From assembly GCF_022179345.1 (NCBI RefSeq), contig NZ_BPQR01000035.1, positions 23,205-87,204 of the forward strand: DNA of 64,000 bases. The letters are read 5' to 3'. Numbering within the stretch: position 1 is the first letter of the stretch; every line of letters begins with the position of its first letter. Made by a program: the position numbers and the translations under genes. The notes beneath the pieces were generated by a model. The model saw nothing but the letters and a program-made list of their open reading frames with translations, was not told where the DNA came from and ran no database searches. Positions 1-7,920 of the stretch are shown here, piece after piece. Source of the DNA: Methylobacterium jeotgali (GTDB lineage Bacteria; Pseudomonadota; Alphaproteobacteria; Rhizobiales; Beijerinckiaceae).

Positions 1-91
1 AGGCCGTCGTCGTCACCACGACGAAGGCCGTCAGCCCGAGCCCGAGCGTGACCGCGAGAAGGGCGAGGATGCCCGGCTGGACCTCGGCCAT
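1..91 (-). CDS. sctR: T3SS export apparatus protein SctR (RhcR), N-terminal fragment
   Basis: Only the first 30 codons are inside the window; the rest lies beyond base 1. The visible start reads MAEVQPGILALL followed by a hydrophobic stretch and VVVTTTA, which matches the first membrane helix of SctR/FliP proteins, inner-membrane components of the export gate. The ATG is 10 bases after the sctQ stop on the same strand, and sctQ-sctR is the order known for rhizobial and other T3SS operons. The identification rests on this short helix plus synteny, so it is good but not complete. Confidence 0.8.
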   Translation of the reverse strand, partial: MAEVQPGILALLAVTLGLGLTAFVVVTTTA

Positions 92-101
92 GCCTGCGCG
101 C

Positions 102-1328
102 CTAGTCCTGCCCGGAGGCTCGGTCGGACCCGTCCTGCCCGAACAGGCGGGTGACGCGCACCCCGACCCGCTCGCCGATCTCCACGATCTCGCCGCGTCC
201 GATCCGGGTGCCGTTGGCGACGAGGTCGACGGGCTGGTCGGGGTCGAGGCCGAGGTCGAAGACGTGGCCGGCGCCGAGCGCCCGGATCTCGCTCAAGGGG
301 AGGCTGCGGCGGCCGAGCTCGAAGCTCAGGCTCACGCCGAGCGAATCGAGGTCCGCCTCCCGAGGTCCGTTCGCCGGGTCGTCCGCCGGGTCGTCCGCCG
401 CCGTCTTCGCCGCCCTGCCGGCGGCCGTCTCCTGCGCCATTCCGAAGTCCCCGTGGCCGCCCGCGGCCGCGGGCGGGAGCGGCCGGAACGGTGCCTTTAG
501 CGTGCTCGTGTGACGGTCCGTCGTCGCCCGCGCCTCGTGCGTCCCGCCGAGGGCGATCCGGACCTCGCCGCGGGCGGGGTGCCATAGATCGGGCAGGAGT
601 GCATCCCCCGGCCGCAGCCCGGCGAGCTGGGCGAGGCTGAGGCGCACGGTCCCCGCCTCGAAACCGAGGCGCGCCGTGATCCCCTCCCCGAGACCCTTGC
701 CCAGCGTCGCGATCTCGGCGAGCCGCGGCGGCAGGGCCTCGACGAGGCCGAGGACGGCGGCGAGGCGCGGCGACAGGCCGGGCACCACGGGCGGGGGCCC
801 GAGCACGAGCCGGGCTGTGAACGGCGCGTCCGCGAGCGACCCGTCGAGGACGAGGGTCATGACGCCGAGCCGCAGGGTCTCGGGCTGGAAGGCGACGGGG
901 AGCGCGGCCGGCGCGCCGACCGCCTCCACCGTCCAGCGATGGCCGGTGAGCGCCTCCGCCCGGTCGAGGAGCGGCGCCAGCGCCAGTTCGAGGAGGAGCG
1001 CCCCGGCGGGCTCCGGCGGCAGGACGTCGAGGTCCGGCTGGATCGCGGCGGCGAGACGGTCCGCGACCGAGGCCGGCAGGTGCAGGGCGAGGTGCCCGCC
1101 GGGCGCGACGTCGAACAGCACCGCGACGGTCCCGCCCCCGTCGGGCGCCTCGTCGAGGGTCACGTCCCGGACGGACAGGCGCAGGGACAGGCCCTCGACT
1201 GCCGCCTCGAAGGGCAGCCGCGGCCGGCCGAGGCGGTTGACGAGATCGGCGGCAGGCCCGCTCAAGCGCGCCCGGGGGCGGTGGCGGCGGATCGCGGCGT
1301 CGGGGCGCGGCAGGGGCGTGACGCTCAT
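102..1328 (-). CDS. sctQ: T3SS cytoplasmic sorting platform (C-ring) protein SctQ (RhcQ)
   Basis: A 408-residue protein whose last 85 residues (about 320-400) form a SpoA (FliN/FliM C-terminal) domain, recognisable by LGVSLSFELGRRSLPLSEI and later VDLVANGTRIGRGEIV. SctQ builds the cytoplasmic sorting platform under the export gate and recruits SctK, SctL and the ATPase. The ATG at 1328 overlaps the stop of sctO (TGA 1325-1327), showing translational coupling; the frame remains open upstream to 1448 but that stretch lies within sctO and has no independent support. Length is typical for a full SctQ with one clear SpoA module. Confidence 0.88.
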   Translation of the reverse strand: MSVTPLPRPDAAIRRHRPRARLSGPAADLVNRLGRPRLPFEAAVEGLSLRLSVRDVTLDEAPDGGGTVAVLFDVAPGGHLALHLPASVADRLAAAIQPDLDVLPPEPAGALLLELALAPLLDRAEALTGHRWTVEAVGAPAALPVAFQPETLRLGVMTLVLDGSLADAPFTARLVLGPPPVVPGLSPRLAAVLGLVEALPPRLAEIATLGKGLGEGITARLGFEAGTVRLSLAQLAGLRPGDALLPDLWHPARGEVRIALGGTHEARATTDRHTSTLKAPFRPLPPAAAGGHGDFGMAQETAAGRAAKTAADDPADDPANGPREADLDSLGVSLSFELGRRSLPLSEIRALGAGHVFDLGLDPDQPVDLVANGTRIGRGEIVEIGERVGVRVTRLFGQDGSDRASGQD

Positions 1329-1843
1329 GCCCGGTCCCCCTGCGCGCGGGCGCCGCGCATCAGCGTCTCGTCCTCGGTCTCCAGCTCCTCGGCGCGCTCC
1401 GCCAGACGGCGGCGGGCGGCGAGGATGCGCTGCGAGGCCCGGTCCCACTGGCGGCCCTCGCGCGCCCGCAGGGCGTGGACGCCCCGGGCCGCCTCGACGG
1501 CCTCGGCCGCCCGGCCGGTCTCGGCCGCCCGCTCGCGGAGCGCGGCCTGCGCGTCGGCGACCCGCGCGCCGAGGGTTTCGAGCCGGTCCTGGACGGCCAC
1601 CAGAGCGGCGAGGCCGACGGCGCCGCCGCCCGAGAGCCCGTCGTAGATCGCGCGCTCGCCGCGAAGGCGCTCCTCGGCGCGGGCCTCGGCCTCCGCGCCC
1701 GCCCGCCGCTCGGCGGCCTCGGCGGCGGCACGCGCCTGCGCCCGGGCCGCCAGCGCGCGGGCGGCCTCAGCCTCCCTGCGGGCGCGAAGCGCCTGGAGGC
1801 GGGCGAGGTCGGCCTCCCTCACGCGGCGAGCCGCTGCATCCAT
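1325..1843 (-). CDS. sctO: T3SS stalk protein SctO (YscO/FliJ-like coiled coil)
   Basis: A 172-residue, almost wholly alpha-helical protein very rich in Ala, Arg and Glu, predicted to form one long antiparallel coiled coil. Sequence conservation in SctO/YscO is poor, so the call rests mainly on the coiled-coil character, the size (150-180 residues) and the position between sctN and sctQ, where rhizobia carry the equivalent gene y4yJ. The family sits as a central stalk in the ATPase hexamer. The start overlaps the end of sctN by 25 bases and the stop overlaps the sctQ start, so the gene is embedded in a coupled operon. Confidence 0.78.
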   Translation of the reverse strand: MDAAARRVREADLARLQALRARREAEAARALAARAQARAAAEAAERRAGAEAEARAEERLRGERAIYDGLSGGGAVGLAALVAVQDRLETLGARVADAQAALRERAAETGRAAEAVEAARGVHALRAREGRQWDRASQRILAARRRLAERAEELETEDETLMRGARAQGDRA

Positions 1844-3156
1844 GCGACCGTCTCCTCGAATGTCGTGGTCTCGGCCTCGGGCTGGCGCAGGAAGCCGCGC
1901 AAATCCTCGATCCGGGCGATGGCGGTGTCGGCGAGCGGGTCGGCGCCCGCCTTGTACTCGCCGACCTGAAGCAGGAACTCGACCTCGCCGTAGCGGGCGA
2001 GGAGCTGGCGCCAGCGGGCTGCCGCCGAGAGGTGCTCACCCGAGGCCACCGCGCCCATCACCCGCGAGCGGCTCGCGAGCACGTCGACCGCCGGGTAGTG
2101 GTTGGCGGAAGCGAGCGCCGGCGAGAGCACGATGTGCCCGTCGAGGATGCCGCGGGTCTCCTCGGCGATCGGGTCGCCGCCGCCGTCGCCCTCGACGAGA
2201 ACGGTGTAGAAGGCGGTGATCGAGCCCGTCGCGCCGGGGCCGGCCCGCTCCATCAGGCCGGGCAGGCTCGCGAAGACGGAGGGCGGGAAGCCCCGCCGGG
2301 TCGGCGGCTCGCCGGCGGCGAGCCCGATCTCGCGGAGCGCCCGGGCGAAGCGGGTCACCGAATCCATCATCAGCACCACGCGCCGGCCGGCGTCGCGGAA
2401 ATGCTCGGCGATGGCGGTGGCGGCATAGGCCGCCTGCACCCGCTCCACCGCGGAGCGGTCGGAGGTCGCCACCACGAGGACCGAACGGGCCATGCCCTCG
2501 GGCCCGAGATGGCGCTCCACGAACTCGCGCACCTCGCGGCCGCGCTCGCCGATCAGCGCGATCACGCAGACATCGGCCTGCGTGCCCTTGACGATCTGGG
2601 CGAGCAGCGAGGACTTGCCGCCGCCGGGCTCGCCGTAGATGCCGAGGCGCTGGCCCTCGCCCACGGTGAGGAGGCCGTCGATGACCCGCACGCCGAGCGG
2701 CATCGGCCGGGCGACGAGCTGGCGCTCCAGGGGGTTGGGCGCCTGCCCCCGGAGCGAGCGGGTCGGGGACGCGTCGAGGGTCGGACCGCCGTCGAGGGGC
2801 CGGCCGCGGCCGTCGAGGATGCGCCCGAGCAGCCCCTCGCCCACCGGCACCTCGACCATGCGCCCGGTCGGCACCACCTCGGCGCGGGCGGAGAGGTTCT
2901 CGATCGCCCCGATCGGGGTGAGGAGCGCGGTGTCCTCGGCGAGGCCCACCACCTCCGCCTCCAGGCAGAAGCTGCCGCGTTCGTCCTCGATCCGGCAGAG
3001 CTCGCCGACGCGCACCCCCGGCACCACGGCGTGGATCAGGGTGCCGACCGCCCGCGTCACCCGCCCGCGCACGGGCCGGGTGTCGACGGCGCGGGCGGCC
3101 TCGCGCAGCCGCGGCAGGGCCTCGGAGAGCAGGTTCGACAGGGCCGCCTCGCTCAC
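1819..3156 (-). CDS. sctN: T3SS ATPase SctN (RhcN)
   Basis: A 445-residue member of the T3SS/flagellar F1-type ATPase family that unfolds and releases chaperone-bound substrates. The Walker A loop GEPGGGKS is visible with its lysine at residue 181, followed by [10 protein letters not shown] and the Walker B-like strand [20 protein letters not shown]. The start chosen is GTG at 3156, which overlaps the sctL stop (GTGA) exactly as elsewhere in this operon; a longer frame reaching 3258 would run through the end of sctL. Length matches the family (430-450). Confidence 0.95.
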   Translation of the reverse strand: MSEAALSNLLSEALPRLREAARAVDTRPVRGRVTRAVGTLIHAVVPGVRVGELCRIEDERGSFCLEAEVVGLAEDTALLTPIGAIENLSARAEVVPTGRMVEVPVGEGLLGRILDGRGRPLDGGPTLDASPTRSLRGQAPNPLERQLVARPMPLGVRVIDGLLTVGEGQRLGIYGEPGGGKSSLLAQIVKGTQADVCVIALIGERGREVREFVERHLGPEGMARSVLVVATSDRSAVERVQAAYAATAIAEHFRDAGRRVVLMMDSVTRFARALREIGLAAGEPPTRRGFPPSVFASLPGLMERAGPGATGSITAFYTVLVEGDGGGDPIAEETRGILDGHIVLSPALASANHYPAVDVLASRSRVMGAVASGEHLSAAARWRQLLARYGEVEFLLQVGEYKAGADPLADTAIARIEDLRGFLRQPEAETTTFEETVAWMQRLAA

Positions 3157-3755
3157 GAGCCGGCCCCTTCCGCCGCCGCGGCGAGGCCGGTGCGGAGCGC
3201 CCGCAGCTGCGCCTCGATCCCGAGCTCGACGCTGCCGACGGGGCTGCGCAGGCAGCACTCGCCGGGGCGCATCGCCGGGTCGGCCTCGACCTGCACCGGG
3301 CTCGCCTCGCCGAGCGCCGCGCGGACGCTCTCGAGGTCGCCGGGAGCGACCCGCAGGCTCGCTCCGGCGTCGGGGGCGAGCCGCCCGACCGCGTGGGCGA
3401 CGGAGCGGGCGAGCGCGTCGCCCGGCTCGAACTGTCCGAGGATGTCGGCGACGAGGCCGCCGACGAGGGCGGGCAGCTCCCGCTCCAGCCTGGCGAGATG
3501 GGCCGCGGCCCGGGCCGAGGTCTCGGCGAGGAGCCGCGCGGTGGCCTCGGCGCCGGCGGCGCGGCCCTCGGCGAAGCCCCGCTCCCGCTCGCGATCCACG
3601 AGGTCCTCTGCCCAGGCGCGGGTCTCGTCGGCGTGGCGGCGGGCGGCGGAGAGCGCGGCGCCGGCTTCGCCCCAGATGCCGAGATCGGCGGCGCGAACGA
3701 TCGGCCCGAGGGGCCGCAGGCGCGGCGGCGCGGGCGGGGTGTGCGCCTCAGGCAT
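3153..3755 (-). CDS. sctL: T3SS ATPase regulator SctL (NolV)
   Basis: A 200-residue protein with a proline-rich start, then a helical AELxx-type segment (about residues 30-90) rich in Ala/Arg/Glu, then a more globular end. This is the layout of SctL/FliH, the dimeric stator that links the ATPase to the sorting platform. It lies just before sctN with a GTGA stop/start overlap, the position of nolV in rhizobia. The ATG at 3755 overlaps the end of sctK by 8 bases. Open frame continues upstream to 4064 but that part lies inside sctK. Confidence 0.85.
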   Translation of the reverse strand: MPEAHTPPAPPRLRPLGPIVRAADLGIWGEAGAALSAARRHADETRAWAEDLVDRERERGFAEGRAAGAEATARLLAETSARAAAHLARLERELPALVGGLVADILGQFEPGDALARSVAHAVGRLAPDAGASLRVAPGDLESVRAALGEASPVQVEADPAMRPGECCLRSPVGSVELGIEAQLRALRTGLAAAAEGAGS

Positions 3756-4341
3756 CGCGCTCGGCCTCCCCGCCGGTCTCGTGCGTGTCCGCTTCGGCGG
3801 CGAGGTCGGCGGCGACGAGCGCCATGATCGTCTCCGCATGCGCGGCGATCGCCGGATCGACGGGGGCCGCCTCGGCCGCCGTGCCGGGGGGCAGGACGAG
3901 CCATGTCCGATGCCGGATCGCGCCGGGCTGGGTCGCCAGCCAGACGCCGAGGCAGGCATGGCCGTCCCGGCGGATCGCTTCCGGAAGGTCCGCCTCCGAG
4001 GGCAGCGGCGGCGCCAGCGTCGCGTGGCGCAGGCCCAGCGCCAGCGCGCCGCGGCCGATCGCATGCACCAGGGCCGCGACCTCCGGCCCGGCGACGACGC
4101 CGCGCAGGGCGGAGCCGTGCAGCACGGCGCCGGCCCGCAGCACCGCCTCCTCCGGGTGGGCGAGGAGCCAGTCCGGCACCCCGGCGCCCTCCCCCTCGTC
4201 CTCGATCCCGAGGCGCGTTGCGATGCGCGTGCGGGTGCGCTCGCAGGCGGTCAGGCGCGCGAGCGTCGCCTCGGACAGGCGCGGGTCGAGGGCCGCCCGC
4301 AGGCGGTCTGGATGGACGGCGAGATCGGCAGACGCTGGCAT
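3748..4341 (-). CDS. sctK: T3SS sorting platform accessory protein SctK (NolU-like)
   Basis: A 197-residue protein beginning MPASADLAVHPDRLRAALDP. The internal pattern (a short amphipathic helix, then a WLLAHPEEAVLRAGAVLHG segment and an ALALGLRHATLA segment) resembles SctK/HrpD-type proteins, in which sequence conservation is low. The position between sctJ and sctL is that of nolU in the rhizobial nolBTUV operon. SctK joins SctQ to the inner-membrane ring. The call is mainly by synteny and size. Confidence 0.75.
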   Translation of the reverse strand: MPASADLAVHPDRLRAALDPRLSEATLARLTACERTRTRIATRLGIEDEGEGAGVPDWLLAHPEEAVLRAGAVLHGSALRGVVAGPEVAALVHAIGRGALALGLRHATLAPPLPSEADLPEAIRRDGHACLGVWLATQPGAIRHRTWLVLPPGTAAEAAPVDPAIAAHAETIMALVAADLAAEADTHETGGEAERDA

Positions 4342-4351
4342 CGGCCCTCCG

Positions 4352-5212
4352 TCAGGCGACGCGCTTCAGCGCGACGGGCGGACGCTCCTGCGGCGGCGGC
4401 AGGGAGGGGTCTAGGCTCTCGAGCGCGCCGAGCGGTGCGCCGGTGTCCCCGCTCGCGCGGCGGCGGCGCAGCCACCACCAAGCCGCCCCCGCGAGGCCAA
4501 GCCCGGCGGCCCCGGCCCCCATCGCCACGGTGCCGCCGTCGAGCCCGCCCGCCTTCGCGGGGGCCGCGGCGAGCGAGCCGGTGGCGAGCACCTGGCTGCG
4601 GTCGACCGGCACGAACACCACCGAGACCTTCTCGTAGTTCAGGCCCTCGATGCTGTTGGCGACGAGCATCTTGATCTGCGGCAGCAGGGCCTTCAGGGGC
4701 GCGTCCTTGTCGTGGCGGATGAAGACGGAGGCCGAGGAGGGCGTCGCGTCCTGCTTGAGGAGGTCGTTCTTCGGCAGCACCACGTGGATGCGGGCCGAGA
4801 GCACGCCGTCGATGCCGGAGATCGTCTTCGAGAGCTCCTCGCTCAGCGCGTAGACGTAGCGGGCCCGCTCCTCCGTGGGCGAGGCGATGAGGCCGCCGCC
4901 CTTGAAGACCTCGCCCATGTTGGTGAAGCTCTGGCGCGGGTAGCCGCCTGCCTTGAGCACCTCGACGGCCTGGGCGAAGCGGCCCTGGTCGACCTGCACG
5001 GTGCTCGACCCGTCCTTGCTGCTCGCCCGGCTCGCCTCGATGCCCTTGTCGAGGAGGAGGGCCACCATCTCGTTGGCCTCGCGCTCGGAGAGCTTGGTGT
5101 AGAGGTCGGTCTTGCAGCCGCCGAGCACGAGGGCGACGAGGGCCAGCGCCGCGATCCGCCGGGCGCGGCCGCGCTTCGCGGGCCGGGACGGGCTGGGGTT
5201 CGAGGCGTCCAT
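4352..5212 (-). CDS. sctJ: T3SS inner-membrane ring lipoprotein SctJ (NolT/RhcJ)
   Basis: A 286-residue lipoprotein of the YscJ/FliF family. A lipobox LVLGGC puts the acylated cysteine at residue 33 after a basic, hydrophobic signal. The two ring-building motifs follow, including RQSFTNMGEVFKGGGLIASP and the region ARYVYALSEELSKTISGIDG, and a C-terminal membrane helix ends in WWWLRRRR. The ATG at 5212 has GGAG seven bases upstream; an upstream ATG at 5248 lacks a ribosome binding site and was not chosen. It lies 40 bases after sctI and 10 before sctK. Confidence 0.95.
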   Translation of the reverse strand: MDASNPSPSRPAKRGRARRIAALALVALVLGGCKTDLYTKLSEREANEMVALLLDKGIEASRASSKDGSSTVQVDQGRFAQAVEVLKAGGYPRQSFTNMGEVFKGGGLIASPTEERARYVYALSEELSKTISGIDGVLSARIHVVLPKNDLLKQDATPSSASVFIRHDKDAPLKALLPQIKMLVANSIEGLNYEKVSVVFVPVDRSQVLATGSLAAAPAKAGGLDGGTVAMGAGAAGLGLAGAAWWWLRRRRASGDTGAPLGALESLDPSLPPPQERPPVALKRVA

Positions 5213-5252
5213 GACGGTCTCCGGATCGGGAAGGGAGGCGGGGCGCATCGCG

Positions 5253-5840
5253 TCAGCCCGAGGAGAGGAGCTTGTTTAGGGAGCCGGTGAAGCTGCCGGT
5301 GGTCTTCGAGACCACGGAGACCTGGATCACCTGCCCGCTCACCTGCTCGAGCTGCTGGAGCATCGCGTCGAAGCCGGGGTTGCGACTCTGGCCGGGCTGG
5401 GTCGTCGGCTGGCCGGCGATCTCGGGGCCTGCGGGCGCGGCCTCCGCCCGCAGGGGCGCCGCGGCGGGGCCGGGCGGGCGCATGGCGACCTTGAGGGTCG
5501 GGCCCTCGACGGCCGGCGGCGATCCCGCGCCGGGCCGGCGCCAGGCGGCGTCGCCCTGCTGGAGGCGCCCGACGCCGTCGAGCACGCTGTCGCCCATGGA
5601 GCGGCCCATCTGGTGCGGACCGGCGGGAACCTCGGAGACCGGCGCCGAACGGGGCGTCGCCTGCGGCGGAAGGCCCGCCTCGCGCACGGCCTGAGCGGGC
5701 GCCTGAGCCTGCTGGCCGGCCAGCGCGCCGTCGAAGCCGCCGGCCTGGCCCGGCGCCGCGACGGGTCCCGGGCCGCCGACGCCGCCCGCTGCTCCCGCCC
5801 CGAGGGATGCCGCCCCGGCGGCGACCGTCTCGACTGCCAT
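5253..5840 (-). CDS. sctI: T3SS inner rod protein SctI (NolB-like)
   Basis: A 195-residue protein with a long Ala/Pro/Gly-rich, probably disordered first three quarters and a compact C-terminal helix (about residues 155-195: FDAMLQQLEQVSGQVIQVSV, then TGSLNKLLSSG). Such a C-terminal hydrophobic helix is how SctI/YscI/NolB subunits pack as the inner rod at the base of the needle. It is the first gene of the minus-strand operon and faces rhcC1 across a divergent promoter, exactly as nolB faces nolW in rhizobia. A tts-box-like sequence lies 40 bases upstream. Confidence 0.82.
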   Translation of the reverse strand: MAVETVAAGAASLGAGAAGGVGGPGPVAAPGQAGGFDGALAGQQAQAPAQAVREAGLPPQATPRSAPVSEVPAGPHQMGRSMGDSVLDGVGRLQQGDAAWRRPGAGSPPAVEGPTLKVAMRPPGPAAAPLRAEAAPAGPEIAGQPTTQPGQSRNPGFDAMLQQLEQVSGQVIQVSVVSKTTGSFTGSLNKLLSSG

Positions 5841-6076
5841 GTCCCGGAGCCCCCTTCGAGAAAATCGATGGCCGGAGGCTACGGGCCTGACCTGACGGCT
5901 AGCTGACGAGTCCCGTCCGAACCCGCGAAGCGCGGGGACGGGAGACGGATTCTCGCGGGCCGGGCGAGGCGCCGGCTTGCCAAACCGCGGCCAGGCTCGA
6001 GATTGGCGCGGACTGTCAGCCCGGTGTCGTCGACCTGTCGTAGACGAGGGCCGGAATCGTGAGGCGGCGCAGGGTC
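5841..6076. promoter_or_regulatory. Divergent intergenic region between sctI and rhcC1
   Basis: 236 bases without a gene, separating the two oppositely transcribed T3SS units. It contains the sctI tts-like box. On the plus strand GTCAGCCCGG at 6014-6023 shares only the first five bases of the box, so no plus-strand site is claimed for rhcC1. No sigma-70 hexamer pair stands out. Confidence 0.6.
5880..5909 (-). promoter_or_regulatory. tts-box-like site upstream of sctI
   Basis: Read on the minus strand from 5909 the sequence is TCGTCAGCTAGCCGTCAGGT followed by CAGGCCC. It keeps the TCGTCAG block, the central CG and the final AGST and CC elements of the rhizobial tts box as I remember it (TCGTCAGSTTNTCGAAAGST with CC four bases on), but has GTCAG in place of GAAAG. 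The same variant occurs at 18975. It lies 40 bases before sctI, suitable for driving the sctI-R operon. Confidence 0.6.
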
Positions 6077-6931
6077 ATGAATCGAATCGCTGGCGGATCG
6101 TCGGTCGGAAGCTCCCACCGGCCGCGCGGCCTCGTCCTCGCTGCGCCCTTGCTCGCCGCGCCCTTGGCCGCGCTCCTCGCGCTCGCGGTGGCCGCGCCCC
6201 TTCCCGCCGGGGCGGCGGTGCTGAAGCTCTCTGACAAGCCCTACAGCTACACGGTCATCGACCAGGACCTCTCGGCCGCCCTCCAGGAGTTCGGCTCGAA
6301 CGTCGGGATCAAGGTCAACATCAGCCCGGAGGTGAAGGGCCGCATCCAGGGCCGCATGCCGGAGGGGACGGCGCAGGCGTTCCTCGACCGTCTGGCGACG
6401 AGCTACAATCTCGAATGGTACTTCGACGGCAGCGTTCTGTTCGTCACCTCCGCCAAGGAAAGCCGCACCCAGCTCCTCGTGCTGAGCCCCATCGGCTACG
6501 AGGACCTCACGGGCGCCCTCGACGCGCTCCAGATCAGCGACGCGCGCTTCCCCCTGCGCCCTTCGCCGGGCAAGGCGGTGGTGATGGTCTCCGGGCCGCC
6601 CCGCTACGTGGCGCTCGTCGAGCAGACGCTGGCCGGCCTCGTCGCCGAGGAGCAGGCAAGGCCGAAGACCGGCCCCGCCGCCCGCAAGGCCCCCCAGGCG
6701 CAGAAGGAGACGGTGCTCACCGTGTTCCGCGGCGGCCAGACCACGGTCCTGCGCGACGGGCGCCCCGAGCGACTCACCGAGGCCGAGGCGCCGACCCAGT
6801 CGGGTCCGCAGCCGGCCGCGAATCAGGTCCGCGCGCCGCTTCCCGCCGGCACCGCCCTCCCCGGCCCCGTCCTCCCGGCTCCGGTTCCGGCGATCCCGCA
6901 GCCCGCCGGCCTGCCGCTTCTCTCCCGCTGA
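6077..6931 (+). CDS. rhcC1: T3SS secretin N-terminal subunit RhcC1 (NolW)
   Basis: A 284-residue exported protein: a signal peptide (hydrophobic segment about residues 15-40), then N0/N1-type secretin domains (KPYSYTVIDQDLSAALQEFG, VKVNISPEVKGRIQGRMPEG, LDRLATSYNLEWYFDGSVLF) and an N1-like repeat ending near residue 195, then a Pro-rich tail. The C-terminal beta-barrel secretin domain is absent. In rhizobial T3SS the secretin is naturally split into RhcC1 and RhcC2, and nolW/rhcC1 is divergent from nolB as here. No RhcC2 is adjacent; the CpaC-like secretin at 25216 is the only candidate seen. ATG 6077 was chosen over a GTG at 6059. Confidence 0.88.
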   Translation: MNRIAGGSSVGSSHRPRGLVLAAPLLAAPLAALLALAVAAPLPAGAAVLKLSDKPYSYTVIDQDLSAALQEFGSNVGIKVNISPEVKGRIQGRMPEGTAQAFLDRLATSYNLEWYFDGSVLFVTSAKESRTQLLVLSPIGYEDLTGALDALQISDARFPLRPSPGKAVVMVSGPPRYVALVEQTLAGLVAEEQARPKTGPAARKAPQAQKETVLTVFRGGQTTVLRDGRPERLTEAEAPTQSGPQPAANQVRAPLPAGTALPGPVLPAPVPAIPQPAGLPLLSR

Positions 6932-7095
6932 TCGCGGGCCTGCGCAGGCAACTCTTCCGGAAGGCGCGCCCGTCCCGGCACGGCGCCGGGCCGTCTTCGC
7001 GCGCCCTGCCTGACACTAGGCACGCGCGCGGGCGTCTCCGCGCCGCCGGGAGGCGATCCGGCGACCGGATTCGGTGAGCCGGCTCAACCGCATCA

Positions 7096-7127
7096 CCGTC
7101 AGGTTCCCGAAAGCTCGCCTTCCTAGC
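7096..7127 (+). promoter_or_regulatory. tts box upstream of the pilin-like genes
   Basis: The plus strand reads CC then GTCAGGTTCCCGAAAGCT, then CGCC and TTCCTA. This matches the rhizobial tts box at nearly all conserved positions (GTCAGSTT, CG, AAAGST, a distal CCTA). It is almost identical to the box at 18738-18769 (18-base core differing at one base). It stands 168 bases before the first small gene at 7295, in a 363-base gap (6932-7294) that holds no other gene. Confidence 0.82.
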
Positions 7128-7294
7128 GTCCCGGCCGTGGCGCTCCGCGGCGGCGGGAAAACACCCCTCCGACGCGGCGCCGACGAGCGGCCGGGGCGCG
7201 TTCGCGCGTCCGCGGCCTTTCGAGGAAGCGAGAGGCCGTGCCCGGCGTCTCCCGCGACGCGGGGCGCGCCGGACCGGCCACAAGGGAGCAGCCG

Positions 7295-7513
7295 ATGCTC
7301 GGAACGATCGGGAACATCGCGGGCGGCCTTCTGGGCGGCCCCCTCGGCAGCCTGGCCGGCGGGGCGATCGGAAGCGCCCTCGACGGCGGCAGCGGCGGCG
7401 GAGAGGCCAAGGCCTTCGAGCAGGCGCTCGGCCAGTTCGCCACGCAGGTCGCCGGCGACGCCATGGACGAGATGAACCAGGCGATGGCCGACACCGAAGA
7501 GGATTTCGCCTGA
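7295..7513 (+). CDS. Small Gly-rich protein, candidate T3SS pilin/needle subunit (NopA/SctF-like)
   Basis: A 72-residue protein: Gly/Leu/Ala-rich first half (LGTIGNIAGGLLGGPLGSLA), a short linker and an amphipathic acidic second half (FEQALGQFATQVAGDAMDEM). Size, Gly-rich start, helical C-terminal half and lack of cleavable signal recall NopA, the rhizobial T3SS pilin, and other SctF proteins. It is the first gene after the best tts box of this region and has GGGAG eight bases before its ATG. The family call is an inference from composition and context, since these subunits diverge quickly. Confidence 0.6.
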   Translation: MLGTIGNIAGGLLGGPLGSLAGGAIGSALDGGSGGGEAKAFEQALGQFATQVAGDAMDEMNQAMADTEEDFA

Positions 7514-7532
7514 CCGGGCGGGATTCAGGGAT

Positions 7533-7550
7533 CCGGGCCCCGCGGCCCGG
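7533..7550 (+). terminator. Hairpin between the two pilin-like genes
   Basis: CCGGGCC and GGCCCGG pair as a perfect 7-bp stem around a 4-base loop, with no T run after it. It could lower transcription or stabilise the 5' mRNA so the first small gene is made in excess, as expected for a polymer subunit. Function not shown. Confidence 0.4.
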
Positions 7551-7592
7551 CCCCGTGAACGCAGACCAATCCAGATCAGACAGGAGACGATG

Positions 7593-7823
7593 ATGGCCGG
7601 TGGAATTCTCGGAGGCATCACCAACGCGATCGGCGGCCTGGTGGGCGGCGGTGGCGGCGGCGCGGGCGGTGCCGGCGGCGCGGGGGGCGACAGCTTCGCC
7701 AACAACCTCTCCCAGCTCAAGCAGGTGAGCGAGGAGCAGCAGCAGAAGCAGATGGAGCTTCGCATGGTCTCCGCGAAGCTCGGCACGGACCAGAACGCCG
7801 CCAAGGAGAAGCCGCAGCAGTAA
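7593..7823 (+). CDS. Second small Gly-rich protein, candidate T3SS pilin/secreted component
   Basis: A 76-residue protein with a run of glycines (about residues 15-31) followed by a charged helix (NNLSQLKQVSEEQQQKQMEL) and a lysine/glutamine-rich tail. No signal peptide or cysteine. The organisation is close to that of the preceding gene, from which it is separated by 79 bases with a hairpin. AGGAG lies six bases before ATG 7593; ATG 7590 is also possible. It may be the true pilin/needle with the first as a minor subunit, or the reverse; a different early secreted protein is also possible. Confidence 0.55.
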   Translation: MAGGILGGITNAIGGLVGGGGGGAGGAGGAGGDSFANNLSQLKQVSEEQQQKQMELRMVSAKLGTDQNAAKEKPQQ

Positions 7824-7834
7824 GGCTGCGCACC

Positions 7835-7900
7835 GGGGCCGGCCCGTCCGGCCCCGCGCTTCCAGCCAAATGCGCCCCGCGCCGCTCGCGTGCGGGGCGC
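7835..7900 (+). terminator. Tandem GC-rich hairpins after the pilin-like genes
   Basis: Two perfect inverted repeats follow the stop at 7823: GGGGCCGG/CCGGCCCC (7835-7855, loop 5) and GCGCCCCGC/GCGGGGCGC (7872-7900, loop 11). No T tract follows, so this is either a factor-assisted terminator or an mRNA-stabilising barrier between the abundant small subunits and sctD. Its presence argues against sctD starting at the upstream ATG at 7870. Confidence 0.55.
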
Positions 7901-7920
7901 CCACCATGAGGGGTGAAGCC

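Noticed and set aside
676..4674. A 1332-codon open frame on the plus strand opposite sctN-sctQ
   Set aside because: Arg/Gly/Ala-rich shadow of the minus-strand T3SS genes, typical of very GC-rich DNA; no domain, no ribosome binding site.
6014..6045. tts-like start GTCAGCCCGG before rhcC1
   Set aside because: Only the first five bases fit; the central CG and AAAGST or CAGGT part is missing.
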